DNA of 7,333 bases from Methylorubrum extorquens. GTDB lineage: Bacteria > Pseudomonadota > Alphaproteobacteria > Rhizobiales > Beijerinckiaceae. Shown piece after piece: positions 1 to 5,282 of this stretch; the stretch's first letter is position 1, and every line of letters starts with the position of its first letter. The stretch is from contig JAEUAC010000459.1 of NCBI GenBank assembly GCA_019695455.1, positions 1 through 7,333 on the forward strand. Direction: 5' to 3'. Both the position numbers and the translations under genes were made by a program. A model generated the notes under the pieces. That model searched no databases, was not told the origin of the DNA, and saw only the letters and a list, made by a program, of their open reading frames with translations.

Positions 1-72
1 CGGGTTCGGTTCGCGTCGCGGAAGCATTCGATGTCATTGGTCGCATACGGGACGGCTTCGGCCTGCCCGAAG

Positions 73-341
73 CTATGGGCAGCTCAGCTCTTCCCCTCGG
101 TCAAGCTGAAGATGTTGGGGTCGGACCAGCATGTCATTGATGCGACCCGTCAGCGCCTGCATGGTGAAGCGCTTTGTCAGGAGTTCCACGCCCGGCTCCA
201 GCGCATCTCCTCCCACGGCCGCCGGTTTCACCAAGTCCGTGACGAACAGCGCCGTGAGGATCGCGTGCCGGAGCCTCGCCGCCTCCGCGAGTCGGCGCCC
301 GTGCACGCGCCGGACAGGCCTACGTCGGCGTTGCACTCACG
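73..341 (-). pseudogene. Receiver (REC) domain remnant, frameshifted, likely from a hybrid histidine kinase or response regulator
   Basis: Two minus-strand frames together spell the second half of a response-regulator receiver domain. The first frame carries NADVGLSG, which fits the strand holding the phosphoacceptor Asp (codon 324-326). The second frame then carries GRRLAEAARL, LFVTD, LEPGVELLTKRFT and LTGRINDML, ending at a stop at 73-75. Adding one G around 308-316 rejoins the frames as DVGLSGGVHGRRLAEAA, the usual order of the Asp loop and next helix. The conserved Lys of the KPFT signature is present, but Pro is changed to Arg and the usual TGY is TDL. The N-terminal half of the domain and any kinase domain are absent. 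In alphaproteobacteria this type of REC usually closes a hybrid sensor kinase; that parentage is inferred. It is very unlikely to make a working protein. Confidence 0.6.
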
Positions 342-404
342 AGCGCCAAGCCAGACCATCTCGTCGCGACTACCCCACTCCGGCGATGACAAACGAGCAC
401 GACG

Positions 405-442
405 GCGGAATAAAGTCATTGCTATTTTATGTAGCATAATCC
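405..442. other. AT-rich breakpoint between the yifB fragment and the receiver remnant
   Basis: This stretch is strikingly AT-rich in a window that is otherwise about 70% GC. Recognisable YifB sequence stops at about 443, where the codons for GGHNLL run into unrelated bases. The stretch supplies the last few codons and the TAG stop (422-424). It contains a 13-base inverted repeat with 5-base arms, TTATG and CATAA, at 427-439. It looks like the scar of an insertion or deletion. No insertion-sequence ends or target duplication could be recognised. Confidence 0.4.
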
Positions 443-1084
443 GAGGAGGTTGTGGCCGCCCGCCGCCGCGATCTCGAGCACGCGCTTGGCGCCCTCCTGG
501 CCCCGGATGTCGCGCAGGTCAGGCAGGGAGCCGGCGGCCGGCGCGACCGCCGGCTCGGGCCGGGCCATCACCTGCTCGCCCTTGAAGTGGTTGGCGAGCT
601 GGATGAGCGAGCGGGGGGCCAGGATGTCGAGGTCGCGCGAGGCCCAGGCCGCCTCCGCGCCGCAGGCCGCCGGGCAGATCAGGCCCGTGCCGCGGGCGTT
701 GGCCGCGATGGCGGCCGGCAGCACGCCCGCGACGGGCGAGACGGAGCCGTCCAGCGCGAGCTCGCCCAGCACGGTGTAGCCGGCCAGCGCGTCGGCCGGG
801 ATCGCCCCGATGGCCGCCATGATGCCGAGCGCGATCGGCAGGTCGAAATGCGACCCCTCCTTCGGCAGGTCCGCCGGCGCGAGATTGACCGTGATGCGCT
901 TGGCGGGCAGCGCCAGCCCGGAGGCGAGGAGCGCCGACCGCACCCGCTCGCGGCTCTCGGCCACGGCCTTGTCCGGCAGGCCGACCAGCATGAAGACGAC
1001 GTTGCCGGGAGAGATCTGGACCTGGACGTCGACGGCGCGGCCCTCGACGCCATCGAAGGCGAGCGTCGCGACGCGCGTGACCAT
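422..1084 (-). pseudogene. yifB: Truncated YifB/ComM-family Mg chelatase-like AAA+ ATPase
   Basis: The 221 residues begin MVTRVATLAFDGVEGRAVDV and contain VGLPDKAVAESRERVRSAL, ITVNLAPADLPKEGSHFDLP and LGELALDGSV. These are hallmarks of the N-terminal ChlI-like domain of YifB, a relative of ComM, the hexameric helicase that aids branch migration during natural transformation. The match continues through LPDLRDIRGQEGAKRVLEIA and stops at GGHNLL, directly before the expected Walker A loop. After that come only GLCYIK and a stop. Family members are about 500 residues, so the ATPase core and C-terminal domain (more than half the protein) are missing. ATG at 1084 is chosen over an in-frame TTG at 1090 because GGGGA lies six bases before it (1091-1095) and MVxRVA is the usual family start. 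A functional ATPase is excluded. A full copy may exist elsewhere in the genome. Confidence 0.85.
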
Positions 1085-1094
1085 CCACAATCCC

Positions 1095-1125
1095 CGGTAC
1101 CGCCGGATTGTATCCGGCCGTACCG
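1095..1125. repeat. 31-base imperfect palindrome over the yifB -10 box
   Basis: Arms of 14 bases (1095-1108 and 1112-1125) flank a three-base centre, TGT. Thirteen of 14 positions pair; only 1101 against 1119 fails. The inner part reads CCGGAT-TGT-ATCCGG. It covers the predicted -10 box and start region of yifB. It also lies about 30 bases past the stop of the small membrane-protein gene, so it could be an operator or a transcript hairpin ending that gene. There is no T-run beside it, which weakens the simple terminator reading. Confidence 0.6.
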
Positions 1126-1134
1126 AGAGGTCAA
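1107..1134 (-). promoter_or_regulatory. Sigma-70-type promoter of the truncated yifB
   Basis: On the minus strand, TTGACC (1129-1134) and TACAAT (1107-1112) each match five of six bases of the housekeeping -35 and -10 consensus, with a 16-base spacer. Transcription would start near 1100, giving a leader of roughly 16 bases that contains the GGGGA ribosome binding site. The -10 box lies inside the 1095-1125 palindrome, so the promoter may be occluded by a bound repressor. Confidence 0.6.
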
Positions 1135-1154
1135 GAACAGGAGGGGAACGCCGC

Positions 1155-1412
1155 CTAGGTGAGGAGCGACACCACCCAGCGGACCTGATGGCGGAACAGG
1201 ATCAGGCACCCGGCCGCCACGATGGTCGCCGTGATGGCGAACAGGACGAGGCGCTTCGAGGGCTGGCTCTCGTCCGGATCGAGGGACATCGTGCGCTCGC
1301 GCAGGATCTCGGCCGCGAGGGCCAGCGTCCGCGGATCGGCCGGGCCGAGCGCACTCTCCGCCGCGAACCGATGGTGGTCGGGCATGGGGCGTTGCAGGGA
1401 GGGACGCGACAT
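1155..1412 (-). CDS. Small single-pass membrane protein of unknown function
   Basis: I do not recognise this 85-residue protein. Residues 1-50 are polar, with a short helix-prone stretch (about 27-40, DPRTLALAAEILRER) and an acidic patch, DPDE. Residues 55-73 (LVLFAITATIVAAGCLILF) form one convincing membrane segment, followed by a short tail RHQVRWVVSLLT. The positive residues just before the segment (PSKR) suggest the N-terminal part faces the cytoplasm. ATG at 1412 is preceded by a weak purine stretch, AAGAACGG. A second in-frame ATG at 1385 has no better site. The gene runs divergently from the dioxygenase and points toward yifB, 70 bases away. That it is a real gene is an inference from its clean hydrophobic segment and its fit in the gap between neighbours; its role is unknown. 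Confidence 0.55.
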   Translation of the reverse strand: MSRPSLQRPMPDHHRFAAESALGPADPRTLALAAEILRERTMSLDPDESQPSKRLVLFAITATIVAAGCLILFRHQVRWVVSLLT

Positions 1413-1480
1413 GGCCCGTTCTTGCGTCGTGAACCGTGAAGGATCGATGCCGCCCCTTCATGCGGGCGAACGTGCCGTTT

Positions 1481-1513
1481 CGCAAGCCGGCGATTGCGCG
1501 GTTCCGGCTTGCG
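1481..1513. repeat. Inverted repeat upstream of the dioxygenase gene, possible operator
   Basis: CGCAAGCCGG (1481-1490) and CCGGCTTGCG (1504-1513) are perfect 10-base inverted copies with a 13-base spacer, ending 46 bases before the dioxygenase ATG. Members of this enzyme family in Bacillus are controlled by MarR-type repressors that bind inverted repeats, so an operator is possible. A leader hairpin is the alternative. No regulator gene lies nearby, and I could not place a convincing promoter here. Confidence 0.35.
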
Positions 1514-1559
1514 GCGCACCCGCCCGCGTCGCCATGTCGGGCCTCGACGGGAGGACGCC

Positions 1560-2501
1560 ATGCAGCTCACGGGCATCCATCATCTGACGGCCATCACGGC
1601 CGAGGCGGCCGAGAACCACGCCTTCTACACCCGCGTGCTCGGCATGCGGCTCGTGAAGAAGACCGTGAACCAGGACGACGTGTCCGCCTATCACCTCTTC
1701 TACGCCGACGGCCTCGCGAGCCCCGGCTCCGACCTCACCTTCTTCGACTGGCCGGCGGCGCGGGAGACGCGCGGCACGCGCTCGATCGCCCGCACGGCGC
1801 TCCGCGTCGCCGGGCCCGGCATCCTCGACCGGTGGGCCGAGCGCCTTCGGGCCGCCGGGATCGCGCCCGGCCCGGTCGCGGAGCGCGACGGGCGGGCGGT
1901 GCTCGATTTCGAGGACCCGGAGGGCCAGCGCCTCACGCTGGTCGACGACGGCGGCGCCGGCGGGTCGTATCCCTGGGAGCGCTCGCCCGTGCCGGCCGCC
2001 GACCAGATCCGCGGCCTCGGGCCGATCACGCTCGACGTCCCGGACCTCTCCGGCACGAACGCCGTCCTGACGCAGCTCCTCGCCATGAGGCCGGCCCGGG
2101 ACTTCACGGAGGGCGGGCTGACGACCCACGTCTACGAGATGGGGCCGGGCGGACCGGCGGCGGAGCTGCACGTCCGGGTGGATCCCGCGGCCGCGCCGGC
2201 CCGGCAGGGCGCCGGCGGCGTGCACCACGTCGCCTTCCGGGTGCCGGACGCGGAATACGAGGCCTGGGCCGACCGGCTGCAGCGCGTCCGCATGCCGTCC
2301 AGCGGGCCGGTCGACCGATACTACTTCCGCTCGCTCTACTTCCGCGAGCCGAACGGCATCCTGTTCGAGATCGCGACCGACGGCCCGGGCTTCGCGGCCG
2401 ACGAGCCGATGGACGCCCTCGGCGAGACGCTGGCGCTCCCGCCCTTCCTGGAGCCCCGGCGCGCCGCGATCGAGGCCGGCCTGAAGCCGCTCTCGACCTG
2501 A
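1560..2501 (+). CDS. VOC-family ring-cleaving dioxygenase (MhqO-like)
   Basis: This 313-residue protein has two vicinal-oxygen-chelate (glyoxalase/extradiol dioxygenase) modules. The first opens with MQLTGIHHLTAIT and has FYTRVLGMRLVKKTVNQDD. The second holds GGVHHVAFRVPD (about 219-230) and NGILFEIATDGPGF (about 265-278). By family pattern a metal, usually Fe(II), would be held by a His at 7/8, a His at 222/223 and Glu270. The length and the tail LPPFLEPRR fit the MhqO/MhqA group, which opens hydroquinone-type or catechol-type rings in quinone detoxification. The exact substrate cannot be read from sequence. ATG at 1560 is chosen because GGGAGG (1549-1554) sits five bases before it. An upstream in-frame ATG at 1494 would add 22 residues unlike the family. 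It is probably a single-gene unit in the cytoplasm. Confidence 0.88.
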   Translation: MQLTGIHHLTAITAEAAENHAFYTRVLGMRLVKKTVNQDDVSAYHLFYADGLASPGSDLTFFDWPAARETRGTRSIARTALRVAGPGILDRWAERLRAAGIAPGPVAERDGRAVLDFEDPEGQRLTLVDDGGAGGSYPWERSPVPAADQIRGLGPITLDVPDLSGTNAVLTQLLAMRPARDFTEGGLTTHVYEMGPGGPAAELHVRVDPAAAPARQGAGGVHHVAFRVPDAEYEAWADRLQRVRMPSSGPVDRYYFRSLYFREPNGILFEIATDGPGFAADEPMDALGETLALPPFLEPRRAAIEAGLKPLST

Positions 2502-2551
2502 TCGCGACGCCTCGCCCCGACGCGCCTCACGCGGGCGTGACCGGGCCCGCG

Positions 2552-2580
2552 TTGCCCCTGGCCCGCCGCCTCCCTACATA
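2552..2580 (+). promoter_or_regulatory. Predicted promoter of the radical SAM-UdgX operon
   Basis: TTGCCC (2552-2557) and TACATA (2575-2580) are separated by 17 bases and match four and three of six consensus positions. Transcription would start near 2587, about 19 bases before the ATG at 2606 and inside the LexA box. The match is modest, but spacing and position support it. Confidence 0.4.
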
Positions 2581-2583
2581 AGG

Positions 2584-2598
2584 GAACAATCAGCGAAC
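2584..2598 (+). promoter_or_regulatory. LexA box (SOS operator), GAAC-N7-GAAC
   Basis: The sequence GAAC-AATCAGC-GAAC is the direct-repeat LexA site of alphaproteobacteria (GTTC-N7-GTTC on the other strand). It begins four bases after the predicted -10 box, covers the expected start of transcription, and ends eight bases before the ATG of the radical SAM gene. LexA bound there would block transcription until DNA damage triggers its cleavage. I noticed no second copy in the window. The site is seen directly; SOS control is inferred from its position and the repair-type genes behind it. Confidence 0.7.
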
Positions 2599-2605
2599 GG
2601 GCAGG

Positions 2606-3820
2606 ATGGACGAGACAGTCGCCAGGAAGCTCCGCGTCTTGGCGGATGCGGCCAAGTACGACGCGTCCTGCGCGTCCTCGGGAGCGCCGAAGCGCTCGGC
2701 CGACAAGACCGGCATCGGCTCGACCAACTCGATCGGCATCTGCCATTCCTACACGCCCGACGGGCGCTGCGTGTCGCTCCTGAAGGTGCTGCTGACGAAC
2801 TACTGCCTGTTCGACTGCGCCTATTGCATCAACCGGCGCTCGTCCAACGTCGAGCGGGCCCGGTTCTCCGTGCGGGAGATCGTCGACCTCACGCTCGCCT
2901 TCTACAAGCGCAACTACATCGAGGGCCTGTTCCTCTCCTCCGGCATCATCCGGTCGCCCGACTACACGATGGAGCAGCTGGTCCTCGTCGCGAAGACGCT
3001 CCGTCAGGACCGCGGCTATCGCGGCTACATCCACCTGAAGACCATTCCCGAGGCCTCGCCCTGGCTGATCGAGCAGGCCGGGCTGTGGGCGGACCGGCTG
3101 TCCGTGAACCTGGAGCTGCCGACGGACGCGGCGCTCACGGCCTTCGCGCCCGAGAAGCGCGGTTCGACCATCCGGGCCGCCATGGGGCAGATGAGCGAGC
3201 GCATCGCGGAGGCGAAGGAGGAGCGCCGCTCCTTCTCGCCGGCCGGACAGTCGACGCAGCTCATCGTCGGCGCGGATTCGGCCTCGGACGAGGACGTGCT
3301 GCGCACCTCCGCCGGTCTCTACAGCTCCTATGGGCTCCGGCGCGTCTACTACTCGGCCTTCAGCCCCATCCCGGATTCGACGGCCAAGCTGCCGAGCCAG
3401 TCTCCCCCGCTCCAGCGCGAGAACCGGCTCTACCAGGCCGATTGGCTCTTGCGGCATTACGGGTTCGACGTGGACGAGATCGCGGCCTCGTCCGACGGCG
3501 GCATGCTGGACCTCGGCATCGACCCGAAGCTCGCCTGGGCGCTGAAGAACCGCCACCGCTTTCCCGTCGACGTGAACGCGGGGGAGCGCGAGATGCTGCT
3601 GCGCATCCCGGGCATCGGCAAGCGGGCCGTGGACAAGATCCTGGCCGCTCGGCGCCACACGAGCCTGCGCCTCGAGGACGTGAAGCGGCTGTCGGGCTCC
3701 GTCCGGCGCGCCCTGCCCTTCATGATCGCGGTCGACCACCATCCGGGACGCTCGATCGACCGGGTGGACCTGCGCGCCCGGATCGCGCCGCCGCCGGCCG
3801 AGCAGATGAGCCTGTTCTGA
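2606..3820 (+). CDS. Putative DNA modification/repair radical SAM protein with helix-hairpin-helix domain
   Basis: This 404-residue protein belongs to the COG4277 / TIGR03916 type, the radical SAM partner of UdgX-like proteins. CLFDCAYC (Cys67, Cys71, Cys74) is the CxxxCxxC motif that binds the iron-sulfur cluster cleaving S-adenosylmethionine. The radical SAM barrel covers about 55-300. LLRIPGIGKRAVDKIL (about 331-346) is a helix-hairpin-helix, a DNA-backbone-binding element. Three more cysteines (22, 46, 55) lie before the motif, and none lies after it. The last five residues, QMSLF (400-404), resemble a beta-clamp-binding peptide. The family is suspected to repair or modify a base, but its reaction is unknown. 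ATG at 2606 directly follows GCAGG, a close and weak ribosome site. Its stop overlaps the next gene's start as TGATG, implying coupled translation. LexA control is likely. Confidence 0.88.
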   Translation: MDETVARKLRVLADAAKYDASCASSGAPKRSADKTGIGSTNSIGICHSYTPDGRCVSLLKVLLTNYCLFDCAYCINRRSSNVERARFSVREIVDLTLAFYKRNYIEGLFLSSGIIRSPDYTMEQLVLVAKTLRQDRGYRGYIHLKTIPEASPWLIEQAGLWADRLSVNLELPTDAALTAFAPEKRGSTIRAAMGQMSERIAEAKEERRSFSPAGQSTQLIVGADSASDEDVLRTSAGLYSSYGLRRVYYSAFSPIPDSTAKLPSQSPPLQRENRLYQADWLLRHYGFDVDEIAASSDGGMLDLGIDPKLAWALKNRHRFPVDVNAGEREMLLRIPGIGKRAVDKILAARRHTSLRLEDVKRLSGSVRRALPFMIAVDHHPGRSIDRVDLRARIAPPPAEQMSLF

Positions 3821-5259
3821 TGCCCCGGCAGGTCGACCTCGCCCGGGGCGCCGACCTCGACGGGTTCCGCCGCGCCGCCCGGGCGCTCGTCGCGGCGGGC
3901 GTGGCGCCGACCGACGTGGTCTGGAACGCCGACAGCGAGGGGCTGTTCGCGCCCGAGGACCTGGGCGACGCGCCGCCGCTCAGCCTGCCGCGCGCGCTCG
4001 CGACCATCGTCTCGGAGGCGGTGCCGCATTCCGATCCCGAACGCTACGCGCTCCTCTACGACCTCGTCTGGCGGGTGACGCACGGGGCGCGCGAGGTCGT
4101 CGAGATCGCGAGCGACCCGGTCGTCGCGCGGCTGCACGGGATGCAGAAATCGGTCCGGCGCGACATCCACAAGATGCACGCCTACCTGCGCTTCCGCTCC
4201 CTCGGGCCGTCGGCGCCCGGCGAGCCGGAGCGCTTCGCGGCCTGGTTCGAGCCGGACCACTGGATCCTGGAGGCCGCGATCCCGTTCTTCGTCGAGCGCT
4301 TCCGGGCCATGCGGTGGACGATCGTCACGCCGAAGGGCTCCGCCCATTGGGACGGCGACCGCCAGACCTTCGGGCCGCCGGGCACGCGGGCCGACGTGCC
4401 CGGCAGCGACGGCTTCGAGGCGGGCTGGACGGGCTACTACGAATCGACCTTCAACCCGGCCCGCACCAACCCGAAGCTGATGCGCCAGCACATGGCGAAG
4501 AAGTACTGGCACAATATGCCGGAGGCGGCCGCCATCCCGGCCCTGATCCGATCGGCGTCGTCCCGCGTCGACGCCATGGTGGAGGCACCCCCCACGATGT
4601 CCCTGAAACGCGAGCCCCAGGGCGCCCTCGCGGCCATGATGGAGGGCGGCGCGCCCGAGACCCTCGAGGCCCTGAACGCCATCATCCGAAAGTCCGGCCC
4701 GCTCGTGCCGGGCGCCACCCAGGCGGTCGTGGGCGAAGGGCCCGCCAACGCGTCGGTCGTCTTCGTGGGCGAGCAGCCGGGCGACGAGGAGGACCTGAAG
4801 GGCCGCCCCTTCGTCGGGCCGGCGGGCCGCCTGCTCGACCGGGCCTTCGGCGAGGCCGGGATCGAGCGGCGGGACGTCTACCTGACGAATGCCGTGAAGC
4901 ACTTCAAGTTCGAGCAGCGCGGCAAGCGGCGCGTCCATTCCAAGCCGACTGCCGGCGAGGTGAGCCATTACCGCTGGTGGCTCCTGAAGGAGCTCGAGCT
5001 GATCGAGCCGAAGCTCGTCGTGGCGCTCGGCGGCACGGCCGTGCTGGCTTTGACGGGCAAGCAGGTCCCCATCACGCGGGCGCGCGGCCCGGCGACCCTG
5101 CTCGAGGATTTCGCCGGCTACATCACGGTGCATCCCTCCTACCTCCTCCGCCTTCCGGACGAGGACGCGAAGGCGGCCGCCTACGCGACCTTCGTCGACG
5201 ACCTGCGGCGGGTGCGGGAGATCGGCGGGGCGACCCGGCGCGGGGCCGTGCCGGCGTGA
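3820..5259 (+). CDS. DUF4130 domain - UdgX uracil-DNA-binding protein fusion, cysteine-free
   Basis: This 479-residue protein has two parts. Residues about 20-245 are a TIGR03915/DUF4130-type domain, with VVWNADSEGLF (33-43), MQKSVRRDIHKMHAYLRFR (108-126), FNPARTNPK (211-219) and KYWHNMPE (228-235); its function is unknown. Residues about 283-470 are a UdgX-type uracil-DNA glycosylase fold, with GEQPGDEED (317-325), PFVGPAGRLLDRA, NAVKHFKFE, the loop KRRVH (369-373) and HPSYLLR (438-444). In mycobacterial UdgX the His of KRRIH bonds covalently to the abasic sugar after uracil is removed; His373 is its counterpart. UdgX proteins normally hold a 4Fe-4S cluster, yet this protein has no cysteine: the CxxC before ATQ is Arg290/Gly293, and the Cys of the later CRxWL-type motif is Tyr384. 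ATG at 3820 overlaps the previous stop by one base; in-frame codons further upstream lie inside the radical SAM gene. It should act on uracil-containing single-stranded DNA in the cytoplasm. Confidence 0.88.
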   Translation: MPRQVDLARGADLDGFRRAARALVAAGVAPTDVVWNADSEGLFAPEDLGDAPPLSLPRALATIVSEAVPHSDPERYALLYDLVWRVTHGAREVVEIASDPVVARLHGMQKSVRRDIHKMHAYLRFRSLGPSAPGEPERFAAWFEPDHWILEAAIPFFVERFRAMRWTIVTPKGSAHWDGDRQTFGPPGTRADVPGSDGFEAGWTGYYESTFNPARTNPKLMRQHMAKKYWHNMPEAAAIPALIRSASSRVDAMVEAPPTMSLKREPQGALAAMMEGGAPETLEALNAIIRKSGPLVPGATQAVVGEGPANASVVFVGEQPGDEEDLKGRPFVGPAGRLLDRAFGEAGIERRDVYLTNAVKHFKFEQRGKRRVHSKPTAGEVSHYRWWLLKELELIEPKLVVALGGTAVLALTGKQVPITRARGPATLLEDFAGYITVHPSYLLRLPDEDAKAAAYATFVDDLRRVREIGGATRRGAVPA

Positions 5260-5282
5260 GCCGCGGCCGGCCGGCTCACGCC
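5253..5282. terminator. Shared hairpin terminator between convergent genes
   Basis: GGCGTGAGCCG (5253-5263) and CGGCTCACGCC (5272-5282) form a perfect 11-bp stem with an eight-base loop. The stem includes the TGA stop of the udgX-like gene (5257-5259) and the TGA stop of the cyclase on the other strand (5276-5278), which pair with each other. The genes are only 16 bases apart, so one element would serve both. No T-run follows on either strand, so termination strength is uncertain. Confidence 0.55.

Noticed and set aside
1..72. Possible gene start running off the left edge on the minus strand (ATG near 45)
   Set aside because: Only about 15 codons are visible, with no ribosome site and no recognisable sequence.
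31..585. Plus-strand open frame over the left end
   Set aside because: It crosses both the receiver remnant and the yifB fragment and has no domain; its tail is Arg/Pro-rich noise.
1418..1434. GTTC-N9-GAAC as a second LexA-like site
   Set aside because: The arms are inverted and the spacing is nine, not the direct GTTC-N7-GTTC form; it probably occurs by chance.
679..1485. Long minus-strand open frame across yifB and the small gene
   Set aside because: It is arginine- and proline-rich without motifs, and reads through yifB in another frame; it is a GC-rich shadow.
1494..1559. Earlier start for the dioxygenase, adding 22 residues
   Set aside because: The extension is unlike the family, and the good ribosome site GGGAGG points to ATG 1560.
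2527..2540. Short hairpin TCACGC-GG-GCGTGA after the dioxygenase as a terminator
   Set aside because: It has only 5-6 pairs, a loop too tight at full pairing, and no T-run; too weak to call.
2336..3742. 468-codon minus-strand open frame opposite the radical SAM gene
   Set aside because: Long antisense frames are common at this GC content. The plus strand has clear radical SAM and helix-hairpin-helix motifs, and the antisense product has low-complexity Arg/Gly/Val sequence.
2824..3819. In-frame upstream extension of the UdgX fusion
   Set aside because: It lies wholly within the radical SAM gene in another frame and gives low-complexity Arg/Ala/Gly sequence; ATG 3820 overlapping the stop is the natural start.
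3457..5133. 558-codon minus-strand open frame opposite the UdgX fusion
   Set aside because: There are no recognisable domains, while the sense frame has all UdgX motifs; it is a shadow.
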